Origin: Gelidibacter gilvus
Lineage (GTDB): Bacteria > Bacteroidota > Bacteroidia > Flavobacteriales > Flavobacteriaceae
DNA: 64,000 bases
Direction: 5' to 3'
NCBI RefSeq assembly: GCF_004115975.1
Contig: NZ_SDDZ01000003.1
Span: forward strand, 186,001-250,000
Part shown: in pieces, positions 43,660 to 52,982 of the stretch
Numbering within the stretch: the first letter of the stretch is position 1
How the letters are laid out: every line of letters starts with the position of its first letter
Made by a program: the position numbers and the translations under genes
The notes under the pieces: model-generated
What the model was told of the DNA's origin: nothing
The model's database searches: none
Seen by the model: the letters and a program-made list of their open reading frames with translations, nothing else

Positions 43660-44816
43660 TGGGTAGTGTTCAGGCTTCAGTCAGCAGTCTTCAGTTTGAC
43701 AGCTGTTTTATGTGTGAGTTTTCTGTAGTAGTTTCTGCGCACATCTGCGAGATTTGCGGTAGATTATGATCTTGAGTAACTAATCTGTCTTTTAAAAAAC
43801 CTCCGTGAACCTCCGTGCCATCTCTATGAATCTCTGCGAAATAACTAGCCTAAACTTTTCACGACATGCATTCCAAAGAAAACTGATGAAAACTTAATAA
43901 CTTAAAGGGATTCAGTTCTTCAGTCAGCAGTATTCAGTTTGACGGCTGATTTATGTGTGAGTTTTCTGTAGTAGTTTCTGCGCGCATCTGTGCTATCTGT
44001 GGGAGATTTTTAACATGAGTAACTTAATTCATCTTAAAAAAAACCTCCGTGCCATCTCTGTGAATCTCTGCGAAACAACCAATCTCAACTTTTCACGACA
44101 TGCATTCCAAAGAAAATAGATGAAAACTCAATAACGTAAATGGATTCAGATCTTCAGTCTTCAGTAAGCAGTATTCGGTTTGACGGCTGATTTATGTGTG
44201 AGTTTTCTATAGTAGTTTCTGCGTACATCTGCGCTATCTGCGGGAAATTTTTAACATGAGTAACTAATTCATCTTTAAAATACCTCCGTGAATCTCCGTG
44301 CCATCTCTATGAATCTCTACGAAACAACCAATCTCAACTTTCCACGACATGCATTCCAAAGAAATCAGATGAAAACTTAATAACTTAAAGGGATTCAGTT
44401 CTTCAGTCAGCAGTCTTCAGTTTGACGGCTGATTTATGTGTGAGTTTTCTATAGAAGTTTCTGCGGGCATCTGCGCTATCTGCGGGAGATTTTTAACATG
44501 AGTAACTAATTCATCTTTAAAATACCTCCGTGAATCTCCGTGCCATCTCTATGAATCTCTACGAAACATCCAATCTCAACTTTTCACGACATGCATTCCA
44601 AAGAAAACAGATGAAAACTCAATAACCTAAATGGATTCAGTCTTCAGTAAGCAGTCTTCAGTTTGACGGCTGTTTTATGTGTGAGTTTTCTATAGTAGTT
44701 TCTGCGTACATCTGCGCTATCTGCGGGAGATTTTTAATATGAGTAACTAATTCATCATTAAAAAACCTCCGTGAACCTCCGTGCCATCTCTGTGAATCTC
44801 TGCGAAATAACCAATC
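43660..44816. repeat. Five tandem ~241-bp repeats carrying degenerate crcB 3' ends
   Basis: The landmark TTTATGTGTGAG recurs at 43707, 43950, 44191, 44433 and 44674 (spacing 241-243). Each unit has TCTTCAG/CAGCAG simple-repeat text, TTTGACGGCTG, CTGCG-type motifs, CCTCCGTGAA-type motifs and CTCTGCGAAA, then a 35-40-bp segment matching the end of crcB. On the minus strand that segment reads SVFFGMHVVKS-stop (stops at 44087, 44336 and 44577; altered near 43853), against AVFLGMYLVKS-stop in real crcB (stop 44819-44817). The last unit abuts crcB itself. Confidence 0.92.
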
Positions 44817-45185
44817 TCAACTTTTTACCAAATACATTCCTAAGAAAACAGCTAAAAAACCAACCACAAAACTCGCTATAGTATAGATTGCAAAGCTCAT
44901 GAAATCGCCCGATTTTAAAAAGACGTGATTCTCATAAGCAAAGGTCGAAAAGGTTGTAAAGCCACCACAAAAACCTGTGGCAAGAAATAAAATTTGATTT
45001 TGGGATAAGGTGTTGTTCTTTAATGCCAAACCTAAAATGATACCAATCAATAAACTTCCTAAAATGTTAGCAGCAAACGTACCGTAAGGAATACCAGTTG
45101 CAGGGCTATTGAGGTACTTTCCGATAATAAATCTCAAGACACTACCAAATCCACCTCCAATAAAAACTAACAGGAATTGTTTCAC
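44817..45185 (-). CDS. crcB: Fluoride ion exporter CrcB/Fluc
   Basis: 122 residues, four membrane helices. Fluc signatures: GGGFGSVLRFIIGKYL, TFAANILGSLLIGI with the conserved Asn, and FCGGFTTFSTFAYE with the Phe-box and central Na+ site. Forms a dimeric fluoride channel in the inner membrane. Start overlaps the upstream SRPBCC gene stop by 4 nt. No fluoride riboswitch was recognised. Its 3' end appears to have seeded the tandem array downstream. Confidence 0.94.
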   Translation of the reverse strand: MKQFLLVFIGGGFGSVLRFIIGKYLNSPATGIPYGTFAANILGSLLIGIILGLALKNNTLSQNQILFLATGFCGGFTTFSTFAYENHVFLKSGDFMSFAIYTIASFVVGFLAVFLGMYLVKS

Positions 45186-46138
45186 AAGGCTTCGGTGATT
45201 TCTTTAATAGGAATGTAGATTTCAGTAACCCAATGTGCAGGGTTTGGAAGGTTGGTAGGATCATTCTTATAAACCTCAAAAGGACTCATCTCTGAAGCTT
45301 CCAGATTCTGATCTTGAAGATATTTGTTGGCAGTTGCCCAAGCTTCTTTAAGATTGGAATAGTTGCCTTTAAGAGTCACTTTAACTGCTTTGGTGCGCTC
45401 CATAAAACCGCTAAGGACATTGCCATCCTCTGCACAAATGACCATGTCGCTTACTGGAATGGCGTTAGTCATGATAACATTACCATTGTCTGGGCTCCTT
45501 TCAATGTAAATTGTAAAAGGCATCCCGCTGGCAGTGATATTATGGGCATTCATAAATATCGTGATGTCTTCAAACTGTTTTTTCATGGCAGTACTTTTGT
45601 TGCTGCCTGTGGAAGAAATAGTTTTATACATGTAAAATCCTCCACCATATTCTGTAATGCCATCAATATTTATGGAATAGGTGGCCATGCTTTTTGCCAC
45701 CTTTTTATCGATACCTTCTAGATCTGTTTTAAATTGCTGTGAGAGTTCCTCTTCGTTGTCACCAAACAATGCGAATTTAGCCTTGGTCAGGAATGCTAAT
45801 TTATCTGCATCAAGCGTTCTTGTGACAGTAGTTGAGCCATCCTCATTGGACACAAAAGTCCATTTTAATTCTGATTTTTTGATGCGTTTACTTGTAAAGA
45901 TCTGGACTATGGAGTCGCTAGCAGTGGATTCCCCATTTTGCATGGTTTCTGATAGTTTCCAAAAGGAAGACCAATCCACATCAGTGGTGTCTGAAACAAT
46001 ATCGTAAACCACCGCTTTTGGAGCGTTTATAGTGGTACTTTCCGTTACTTCAAAATCATTGGGCTGAACAGCAACATAAATAGCCATTCCGATAAAAGCA
46101 ATTAACAGTAGAAATAAGAGGTATTTTAGAAATTTCAT
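45182..46138 (-). CDS. SRPBCC (START-like) plus GyrI-like effector-binding domain protein
   Basis: 318 residues: N-terminal membrane helix (about 3-23), SRPBCC/polyketide-cyclase-like domain (about 30-150; ESTTINAPKAVVYDIVSDTT) and a GyrI/AraC-effector-like domain (about 155-318; FTIYIERSPDNGNVIMTNAI). Membrane-anchored small-molecule-binding protein; ligand unknown. Minus-strand TATCTTTG (46168-46161) lies 22 nt upstream. Coupled to crcB. Confidence 0.78.
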   Translation of the reverse strand: MKFLKYLLFLLLIAFIGMAIYVAVQPNDFEVTESTTINAPKAVVYDIVSDTTDVDWSSFWKLSETMQNGESTASDSIVQIFTSKRIKKSELKWTFVSNEDGSTTVTRTLDADKLAFLTKAKFALFGDNEEELSQQFKTDLEGIDKKVAKSMATYSINIDGITEYGGGFYMYKTISSTGSNKSTAMKKQFEDITIFMNAHNITASGMPFTIYIERSPDNGNVIMTNAIPVSDMVICAEDGNVLSGFMERTKAVKVTLKGNYSNLKEAWATANKYLQDQNLEASEMSPFEVYKNDPTNLPNPAHWVTEIYIPIKEITEAL

Positions 46139-46230
46139 TGGGTGATTTTGTAGAGTTTATCAAAGATAGACAATTTTATAGTATCTTAATAAATATTACA
46201 TTTGTAGTATTAAAATTTAAAAATCAAGAA

Positions 46231-48282
46231 ATGAATTTAAAATCGATATTGGGGATTGCATTAGTAATGAGCTTAACTTTCTCCTGTAAAAACGAATCAA
46301 AAACAGACAAAAATTCGACAGCAGTTGCTGTTGAAGCAGAAAAAGATGTTAAGGCGTTTGATTATACCGTTGAGCAATTTGCCGACGTTAAAATTCTTCG
46401 CTACCAAATTCCTGGATGGGAGAATCTCACTTTAAAAGAACAAAAATTAGTCTATTATTTAACCCAAGCCGGATTAGCGGGGCGCGACATTATGTGGGAT
46501 CAAAACTACCGTCACAACCTCAAAATCAGGAAAGCATTGGAAAATGTCTATAGCAATTATGCCGGCGACACATCTTCTGAGGACTGGAAAGCTTTTGAAA
46601 CGTATTTAAAACGTGTTTGGTTTAGCAATGGTATTCATCACCATTATTCCAATGATAAACTAAAAGCAGAATTTTCACAGGACTATTTGAAATCTTTATT
46701 GACAGCCACCAATACGCAATTGGAAGGCGAGGCTTTTGATGTGATTTTTAATTCCCAGGATTCGAAGAAAATCAATCAAGCCAAAGGCGCGGACAATGTA
46801 GCGAAATCTGCTGTTAATTTCTATGGACCAAATGTGACCACTGCCGATGTGGTTCAATTCTACAAGAATAAAAAATCGCCTAATCCAGATAAACCCTTGT
46901 CTTTTGGGTTGAATTCTAAATTGGTAAAGGAAAACGGCGAATTAAAAGAATTGGTATATAAATCTGGTGGCTTATACGGCTCCGCTATTGATGAAATTGT
47001 GAAATGGTTGGAATTGGCTCAAGGTGTAGCTGAAAATCAAGAACAAGGTGACGCTTTGGGTCTTCTAATCCAATACTATAAAACCGGAGATTTGCAAACC
47101 TGGGATGATTATAATGTTGCATGGACTGCAGCCACTGCTGGAAACGTAGATTATATCAATGGTTTTATTGAAGTTTACAACGATCCAATTGGGTATAGAG
47201 GTTCTTATGAGAGCATCGTCCAAATCAATGATTTTGATATGTCACAGAAAATGAAAGTATTGTCTGATAACGCCCAATGGTTTGAAGACAATTCTCCATT
47301 AATGGATGAACATAAAAAGAAAAATGTGGTTGGTGTCACTTATAAAGTGGTTAACGTAGCTGGTGAAGCTGGAGATGCTTCTCCAAGCACACCAATTGGA
47401 GTGAATTTACCAAATGCCAATTGGATTAGAGCCGCGGTAGGAAGTAAATCGGTTTCTCTTGGAAATATTATCGAAGCTTATAATAATGCAGGGAGCGCAG
47501 GCAGATTACAGGAGTTTGTCAATGACGAAGAAGAGTTGCAATTGGAGCAGGAATATGGACAAGTTGCTAGTAAATTGCATACTGCTTTACATGAAGTGGT
47601 TGGTCATGCTTCAGGACAATTGAATCCTGGCGTAGGTGAAACCAAAGAAACACTTAAAAATTATGCGTCAACCTTAGAAGAAGGTCGTGCTGATTTAGTG
47701 GGTCTTTATTATCTGTACAATCCAAAATTACAAGAGCTTGGTTTGGTAGATGATTGGAAAAAAGTGGGGATGGCCGCATATAATAGCTATATCCGCAACG
47801 GATTAATGACCCAGTTGATCCGATTGAATTTGGGCGATAATGTTGAACAAGCTCATATGAGAAATAGACAATGGGTGAGTGCGTGGGTTTTTGATAAAGG
47901 TAAAAAAGATAATGTCATCGAAAAAGTGACTCGTGATGGGAAAACCTATTATAATATCAACGATTATGAAAAACTTCATGATCTTTTCGGACAATTACTT
48001 CGTGAAACCCAACGTATCAAATCTGAAGGTGATTATAAAGCGGTTGAAGCTTTGGTAGAAACTTACGGGGTTAAGGTAGATCAACCGTTACACAAAGAAA
48101 TTTTAGAAAGAAATGCACAATTTCCAGATGCACCTTACAGCGGATTTGTAAATCCTGTTTTGGTGCCAGATATGGATGACAATGGTGAGATTACTTCAAT
48201 AAAAGTGACCCAACCAGAATCCTTTCCAAGCCAAATGCTGGAGTATAGTAAAACACATAGTTTTTTGAAAGGAGAAAACTAA
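46231..48282 (+). CDS. M49-family dipeptidyl peptidase III-like zinc peptidase, lipoprotein
   Basis: 683 residues from ATG 46231, which starts a lipoprotein signal (MNLKSILGIALVMSLTFSC); the upstream extension covers the TACATTTG -7 box (46197-46204), so it is rejected. The M49 signature HEVVGH is at 454-459 (two zinc His plus catalytic Glu) and EEGRAD at 483-488 gives the third ligand. Removes dipeptides from N-termini. DPP III is usually cytosolic; the lipobox here suggests a periplasmic or membrane-anchored form, as in other Bacteroidota. Confidence 0.9.
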   Translation: MNLKSILGIALVMSLTFSCKNESKTDKNSTAVAVEAEKDVKAFDYTVEQFADVKILRYQIPGWENLTLKEQKLVYYLTQAGLAGRDIMWDQNYRHNLKIRKALENVYSNYAGDTSSEDWKAFETYLKRVWFSNGIHHHYSNDKLKAEFSQDYLKSLLTATNTQLEGEAFDVIFNSQDSKKINQAKGADNVAKSAVNFYGPNVTTADVVQFYKNKKSPNPDKPLSFGLNSKLVKENGELKELVYKSGGLYGSAIDEIVKWLELAQGVAENQEQGDALGLLIQYYKTGDLQTWDDYNVAWTAATAGNVDYINGFIEVYNDPIGYRGSYESIVQINDFDMSQKMKVLSDNAQWFEDNSPLMDEHKKKNVVGVTYKVVNVAGEAGDASPSTPIGVNLPNANWIRAAVGSKSVSLGNIIEAYNNAGSAGRLQEFVNDEEELQLEQEYGQVASKLHTALHEVVGHASGQLNPGVGETKETLKNYASTLEEGRADLVGLYYLYNPKLQELGLVDDWKKVGMAAYNSYIRNGLMTQLIRLNLGDNVEQAHMRNRQWVSAWVFDKGKKDNVIEKVTRDGKTYYNINDYEKLHDLFGQLLRETQRIKSEGDYKAVEALVETYGVKVDQPLHKEILERNAQFPDAPYSGFVNPVLVPDMDDNGEITSIKVTQPESFPSQMLEYSKTHSFLKGEN

Positions 48283-48307
48283 TTTTATAGCGTTATAATA
48301 TAAAGGA

Positions 48308-48340
48308 ACAAGCAGGATATTTTAAATGTCCTGCTTGCTC
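48308..48340 (+). terminator. Terminator after the M49 peptidase gene
   Basis: CAAGCAGGA-TATTTTAAATG-TCCTGCTTG then CTCTTTTT. Confidence 0.82.
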
Positions 48341-48414
48341 TTTTTATTGATGCTAAAGATTAGCAACAGAAAGTTAATTACAAGCAGTACAATTAGTGAG
48401 ATAAGGATATTCAT
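48322..48414 (-). CDS. Possible membrane micropeptide (30 aa)
   Basis: 30 codons: a single hydrophobic helix (MNILISLIVLLVINFLLLIF) then SINKKSKQDI. The topology is like regulatory micropeptides, but the 3' end overlaps the terminator stem of the opposite gene and there is no -7 box upstream. Low confidence. Confidence 0.3.
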   Translation of the reverse strand: MNILISLIVLLVINFLLLIFSINKKSKQDI

Positions 48415-48472
48415 GATGTTATTTTAGATGACATCGCGACATTTTTAAAATGTCATCATAAAAAAATGAAAA

Positions 48473-48658
48473 TTAAGTAAACATGTACTTTACGGCCATG
48501 ATCATTAATATAAAACCAATAAATGCTATGAGGATCCAAATACTTCCTTTGTAGTGCTTTCTGTGAAGTTTTAAATCTTTACGATAGGTGTAAATCAAGA
48601 TTATGGCAAAGACAATTGCAAATAAAATCCCGAAAATCAATTGACCATTTGTAAACAT
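48473..48658 (-). CDS. Small two-helix membrane protein (61 aa)
   Basis: 61 residues: two membrane helices (about 7-23 and 40-58) separated by a basic loop (YTYRKDLKLHRKHYKGS). This pattern is conserved in Flavobacteriaceae to my recollection; no function known. Confidence 0.68.
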   Translation of the reverse strand: MFTNGQLIFGILFAIVFAIILIYTYRKDLKLHRKHYKGSIWILIAFIGFILMIMAVKYMFT

Positions 48659-48819
48659 ATCGCTATTTTTATGCGAAATTAACCAAACCTTTTAGAATCT
48701 GAACAAGCTTCTGCTGAAAATGGCAAGTTGATCTTCAATATCATGGCTTATTTTCGAGTTTGTGACCATTCCTGATTGCTCAGCACTTAAAATAGACAAC
48801 ATTATTAAATCTTATTGTT

Positions 48820-49206
48820 ATGAAGAAAAAACTGGATGCAGTAAAAGCGTTTCATACGGCATTTAAAATCGGACATCGGGAAACCCCAAAAGCCGATTTA
48901 GGAATGGAGAAAAACATGCTTAGATATAAATTGATGCGGGAGGAAAATGAAGAGTATCTAGAGGCTGCGAATGACAATGACCTCGTGGAGGTAGGGGATG
49001 CCTTAGGAGACATGCTCTATATTTTGTGCGGAACCATCATAGAACATGGTTTTCAGCATAAGATCGAAGAGATTTTTGATGAAATCCAAAGAAGTAATAT
49101 GAGTAAGTTGGGAGCCGATGGCGAACCTATCTATCGTGAAGATGGAAAAGTGCTAAAAGGACCCAATTATTTTCAGCCAAATATTGAAAAAATTCTTGAT
49201 TCATAA
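48820..49206 (+). CDS. MazG-like NTP pyrophosphohydrolase family protein
   Basis: 128 residues, all-alpha. The Mg-binding pattern EENEEYLEAANDNDLVEVGD, ALGDMLYILCGTIIEHG, i.e. ExxE followed by ExxD, is that of MazG/dUTPase-2-type pyrophosphatases. Probably hydrolyses a (d)NTP or related nucleotide; the substrate is unknown. Convergent with ilvE, shared terminator. Confidence 0.82.
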   Translation: MKKKLDAVKAFHTAFKIGHRETPKADLGMEKNMLRYKLMREENEEYLEAANDNDLVEVGDALGDMLYILCGTIIEHGFQHKIEEIFDEIQRSNMSKLGADGEPIYREDGKVLKGPNYFQPNIEKILDS

Positions 49207-49237
49207 AAAAAAGACCAAAAGACAAAAACACCAAATA

Positions 49238-49283
49238 AAAAACTCCAAATTCCAATAGGTTATTAATTGGATTTGGAGTTTTT
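49238..49283. terminator. Bidirectional terminator between the MazG-like gene and ilvE
   Basis: AAAAACTCCAAATTCCAAT pairs with ATTGGATTTGGAGTTTTT, with A/T-runs at both ends; lies between two convergent genes. Confidence 0.82.
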
Positions 49284-49326
49284 GTTTGAAAATTATTTTT
49301 GAAAATAGAAGATTGCCTACTGAGGA

Positions 49327-50397
49327 CTAAACCTTATATCTCCATCCATGCTTATCGGCATCCAAGTTATGTTGAATGTTAAGCATCTTGTCTTTTAAAG
49401 TGTCAGCGTAAGAGTTTTCAATAGTTGGCAATTCAAAAAGCTCTTCTGCATGTTCGAATGCTGAGATAGGACTGATTACAACTGCCGTTCCTGCGCCAAA
49501 AATTTCTTTTAGGGAACCGTTTTTTGAGGCTTCCTTTATTTCGGTCACGGTGATAGGTCTTACCTGTACCTCGATTCCGTTATCTTCTGCGAGTTGAATG
49601 ATACTTCTTCTGGTAACACCATCTAAAATACGATCACTTAAAGGCGCGGTGATTAAAGTGTCATTTATTCTAAAGAATACGTTCATGGTTCCTGCTTCCT
49701 CCAATCTTTCGTGGGTATCGGCATCTGTCCAAATAACTTGTTGGAAACCTTTCTTTTGAGCCAAACTTGTAGGATAGAATTGTGCGGCATAGTTTCCGGC
49801 TGCTTTAGCAAAACCTACACCTCCGTTGGCAGATCTACTATATTCTTCAGCAATCAACACGCGAATTTTACCAGTGTAATAAGCTTTTGCCGGAGCGCAG
49901 ATAATCATAAATCGGTAATTGCTTGAAGGAGAAGCTGAGATTGCAGGATCTGTAGCAATGATAAATGGTCTGATATATAGGGAGTTTCCTTTTCCAGGTT
50001 TTACCCAAGCACTGTCCATTTTCAACAAGGTGGTCAAGCCCTCCATAAAGTAGTCTTTAGGAAATTCAGGCATAGCCAAACGAGCTGCCGATTTGTTAAT
50101 TCGGTTAAAATTATCTTCTGGTCTAAAAAGCCATACTTTGCCATCGTCATCCTTATAGGCTTTCATGCCTTCAAAAACTGCCTGCCCATAATGGAATACC
50201 CGTGCAGACGGATCCATGGTCATTGGTTGATAAGGGATTATTTTTGGCGTTTGCCATTCATCGTTTTCATAGTCACAGATAAACATGTGGTCAGTAAAAG
50301 TTCTACCAAATATTAAATTGTCAAAATCAACAGCGTCAATTTTAGTAGTATCTGATTTTACGATATCGATTTCGTGTGAAGTGTGTTTTGTCATCAT
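49327..50397 (-). CDS. ilvE: Branched-chain amino acid aminotransferase
   Basis: 356 residues, PLP fold type IV. Final step of Ile/Leu/Val synthesis or first step of their breakdown. Seen: YGQAVFEGMKAY, GVGFAKAAGNYAA (the PLP lysine region), QVIWTDADTHERLEEAGTMN and GAGTAVVISPI. A second ATG lies one codon on. A minus-strand TAAATTTG (50421-50414) is 17 nt upstream. Could feed isobutyryl-type acyl-CoAs to IcmF, but they are not linked. Confidence 0.95.
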   Translation of the reverse strand: MMTKHTSHEIDIVKSDTTKIDAVDFDNLIFGRTFTDHMFICDYENDEWQTPKIIPYQPMTMDPSARVFHYGQAVFEGMKAYKDDDGKVWLFRPEDNFNRINKSAARLAMPEFPKDYFMEGLTTLLKMDSAWVKPGKGNSLYIRPFIIATDPAISASPSSNYRFMIICAPAKAYYTGKIRVLIAEEYSRSANGGVGFAKAAGNYAAQFYPTSLAQKKGFQQVIWTDADTHERLEEAGTMNVFFRINDTLITAPLSDRILDGVTRRSIIQLAEDNGIEVQVRPITVTEIKEASKNGSLKEIFGAGTAVVISPISAFEHAEELFELPTIENSYADTLKDKMLNIQHNLDADKHGWRYKV

Positions 50398-50508
50398 ATT
50401 TTTTTTGATGCTGCAAATTTAGTCATTTCTTGCAGTATAAAAAATCAAATATTTGTTTTAAAAAAAACTTATATTTGTACTATTAATTTCATAGAAAATC
50501 AACAAATT

Positions 50509-51015
50509 ATGAAGAAAATTCTTATCGTTTTTGGAATTGCGTTAACCATTATCGCCTGTAAAACCGAAGATAAAAAAACAGAAATCCAGGACGTAGAAAA
50601 AGAAGCCGTTGTCTATACATCAATCGGTGAAGAGATAACAGCCGATGCCGCAAAATCGGCATCAGATATGGCTGAAGCTTATAAATCGATGCATGTTGGT
50701 GATACCATAAACGCCAAAATGATTGGTAAAGTAGATGAGGTTTGTCAGTCTAAAGGCTGTTGGATGAAAGTTAATCTCGAAGACGGCAATCAAATCATGG
50801 TGAAATTTAAAGATTATGGGTTTTTTATGCCGAAAGATATTGCAGGAAAGGAAATTGTGATTAACGGAAAGGCTTATGTAAATGAAGTTCCAGTTGACGA
50901 ATTGCAACATTATGCTGAAGATGCAGGCAAATCTGCCGAGGAAATTGCAGCAATCACTGAGCCTAAAGTAACCTTTTCTTTTGAGGCTGATGGTGTGTTG
51001 TTGAAAGGCGAATAA
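50509..51015 (+). CDS. DUF4920 lipoprotein
   Basis: 168 residues from ATG 50509; lipobox-like TIIACK (Cys17). The DUF4920 core has EVCQSKGCWMKV and VKFKDYGFFMPKDIAGKEIV, a small beta-barrel. The CxxxxC pair may bind metal or form a disulfide. TATATTTG (50470-50477) lies 31 nt upstream. Followed by mnmD after 3 nt, so cotranscribed. Confidence 0.86.
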   Translation: MKKILIVFGIALTIIACKTEDKKTEIQDVEKEAVVYTSIGEEITADAAKSASDMAEAYKSMHVGDTINAKMIGKVDEVCQSKGCWMKVNLEDGNQIMVKFKDYGFFMPKDIAGKEIVINGKAYVNEVPVDELQHYAEDAGKSAEEIAAITEPKVTFSFEADGVLLKGE

Positions 51016-51018
51016 CAA

Positions 51019-51711
51019 TTGCAACGCAAAATAATTACAACGGCCGATGGTTCTAAGACCATCCAAATTGAAGAATGGAATGAACAGTACCATTCAATTC
51101 ATGGTGCCATACAAGAAGCAAACCACGTGTATATCAAGCATGGTTTGCTTTTTTGCTTTGATCGGTTAAATTCTTCAAATGACGGAAGTCAAAAGATGTC
51201 AGTTTTAGAAATAGGCTTTGGCACAGGTCTTAATGCGTTTTTGACCTTGTTGCAGGCAGACGAGCATAATATAGACATACATTATACAGGTGTAGAGGCA
51301 TTTCCGATTTCAGCAGATGAAATGGCCGATTTAAATTATGCAGAAGAGCTTCATGTTCCTGAAAAAACATCGCTTTTTGAAGAGATGCATCATATTCCTT
51401 GGGAAATAGACCAACGGCTAACATCGTATTATACACTTCAGAAGCAACAAAAATTATTTAAGGATATCACTGATAAAGAGCAATTCGATCTCATTTATTT
51501 TGATGCATTCGGAGCTCGGGTACAACCGGAACTTTGGACGGAATCTATTTTTGAAATCATGTTTGCTGCTTTAAAAACAAATGGGGTTTTGGTGACCTAT
51601 GCCGCAAAAGGAAGTGTTCGTCGAGCCATGCAAGCGGTTGGTTTTAATGTTGAAAAGCTACCAGGTCCTCCCGGAAAAAGAGAAATGTTAAGAGCCAGAA
51701 AAGGTTTTTAG
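51019..51711 (+). CDS. mnmD: tRNA 5-(aminomethyl)-2-thiouridine methyltransferase (MnmD, DUF752)
   Basis: 230 residues. SAM-dependent methylation completing mnm5s2U34 in tRNA; the single-domain form lacking the MnmC oxidase. Motifs: EWNEQYHSIHGAIQEA, VLEIGFGTGLNAFLT, LIYFDAFGARVQPELWT, YAAKGSVRRAMQAVGF, KLPGPPGKREMLRA. The start is TTG 51019: homologues begin just here with (M)xRxIxxTxDGSKT and no ATG is available. Confidence 0.9.
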   Translation: MQRKIITTADGSKTIQIEEWNEQYHSIHGAIQEANHVYIKHGLLFCFDRLNSSNDGSQKMSVLEIGFGTGLNAFLTLLQADEHNIDIHYTGVEAFPISADEMADLNYAEELHVPEKTSLFEEMHHIPWEIDQRLTSYYTLQKQQKLFKDITDKEQFDLIYFDAFGARVQPELWTESIFEIMFAALKTNGVLVTYAAKGSVRRAMQAVGFNVEKLPGPPGKREMLRARKGF

Positions 51712-51712
51712 A

Positions 51713-51811
51713 ATTCAGCGAGTTTGCGAGCTAAATGCGCCTTTTGCAGAAAGGGCATTTGACATTCAGCGAGGTACGAGCTAAATGTACTCTTTTGCAG
51801 AAAAGGCTCTT
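51713..51811. repeat. Two 51-bp direct repeats with hairpin
   Basis: ATTCAGCGAG-x-ACGAGCTAAATG and a TTTTGCAGAAA core occur at 51713 and 51764. The first copy forms AAATGC-G-CCTT/AAGG-GCATTT and could terminate the mnmD transcript. The remaining ~180 bp before the next gene hold nothing further. Confidence 0.65.
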
Positions 51812-51990
51812 AGTGTTTTTGGAAAAGGCACTTATCATACAGATGCAAGCCAATCACGTCTTTTAAGAAAAATATACCTATTTCTGAACGTTAAAAAATT
51901 CGATTATTTGTTAATTCTGTTAAACCTTGTGTTAAAGTGATAAACAATAAGTTTTTCATTGGTTAACTTTATAAAAAGCAGAGGAAATAG

Positions 51991-52899
51991 ATGAAGGTAT
52001 TAATTACGGGAGCAACAGGTTTAATAGGGAAGGAAATTGTAAAACGATGTCATGAGCAGGATATTTCGGTTCATTATTTGACAACTTCCAAAGAAAAAAT
52101 AAAAACTAAAGACAATTATAAAGGGTTTTATTGGGATCCCAATAAAAATATCATAGACAGCAACTGTTTTGAAGATGTAGATGCCATTATTAATTTGGCA
52201 GGCGCAGTCATCGCGAAACGTTGGACCGAAAGCTATAAAAAAACCATTCTTGAAAGTAGGGTGCAATCACTGCAGTGTTTGAAAAATGCGCTTTCAAAAA
52301 TAGAGAACCACCATGTCAAACAGATTCTTTCAGCTAGCGCCATTGGTTTTTATCCAGATTCTCTTACCAAATATTATGACGAATCCTGTTCTAAACAATC
52401 TCCAACTTTTTTGGGCGAGGTGGTTTCAGCCTGGGAGAAAGCCGTTGATGAGTTTACCGAATTGGGATTGCTAGTTTCTAAAGTTAGGATTGGTTTGGTG
52501 TTGGATGACAGTGAAGGTGCTTTACCTCAAATGGCAAAGCCTATTAAATTTGGATTGGGATCAGCTTTTGGCTCCGGAGAACAATGGCAATCATGGATTC
52601 ATGTTTATGATTTATCCAGAATTTTCGTCCATATTATTCAGAATGAATTGGAAGGTGTTTACAACGGTGTTTCGCCAAATCCTGTTACCAATACAGAGCT
52701 TACAAAAGCGATCGCAAAAACACTTAACAAACCTCTTTTTCTGCCAAACATCCCTAAGTTTCTCATGGAACTGGTGCTTGGTAAAATGTATATTCTGCTT
52801 TTTGAAAGTCAACGGGTAAGTTCGAAAAAAATTGAAGATTCTGGTTTTGACTTTACCTATTCCAACGTTCAACCGGCTCTGGAGGCTATTCTGAAATAA
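51991..52899 (+). CDS. TIGR01777-family NAD(P)-dependent epimerase-like oxidoreductase (YfcH/SDR39U1)
   Basis: 302 residues, extended SDR fold: N-terminal GATGLIGKEI, INLAGAVIAKRWT, ILSASAIGFYPDS, SKVRIGLVL, WIHVYDLSRIFVHII. The TIGR01777 group; substrate unknown. Complete, monocistronic. Confidence 0.9.
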   Translation: MKVLITGATGLIGKEIVKRCHEQDISVHYLTTSKEKIKTKDNYKGFYWDPNKNIIDSNCFEDVDAIINLAGAVIAKRWTESYKKTILESRVQSLQCLKNALSKIENHHVKQILSASAIGFYPDSLTKYYDESCSKQSPTFLGEVVSAWEKAVDEFTELGLLVSKVRIGLVLDDSEGALPQMAKPIKFGLGSAFGSGEQWQSWIHVYDLSRIFVHIIQNELEGVYNGVSPNPVTNTELTKAIAKTLNKPLFLPNIPKFLMELVLGKMYILLFESQRVSSKKIEDSGFDFTYSNVQPALEAILK

Positions 52900-52982
52900 C
52901 AGTTGTAAGAGCATTTAATTCCTCTCATATCTTTGTCAACTGTCATGATATGTCAAGTAAATTAAAGTCGTCGTGCGAAAAT

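Noticed and set aside
43660-44816. Candidate CRISPR array
   Set aside because: The repeat unit is ~241 bp, almost entirely conserved from end to end, with no short-repeat/unique-spacer alternation and no cas genes in the window.
45182-46230. Fluoride riboswitch for crcB
   Set aside because: crcB is the second gene of a coupled operon and the leader before the first gene is about 90 bp without the fluoride aptamer pattern.
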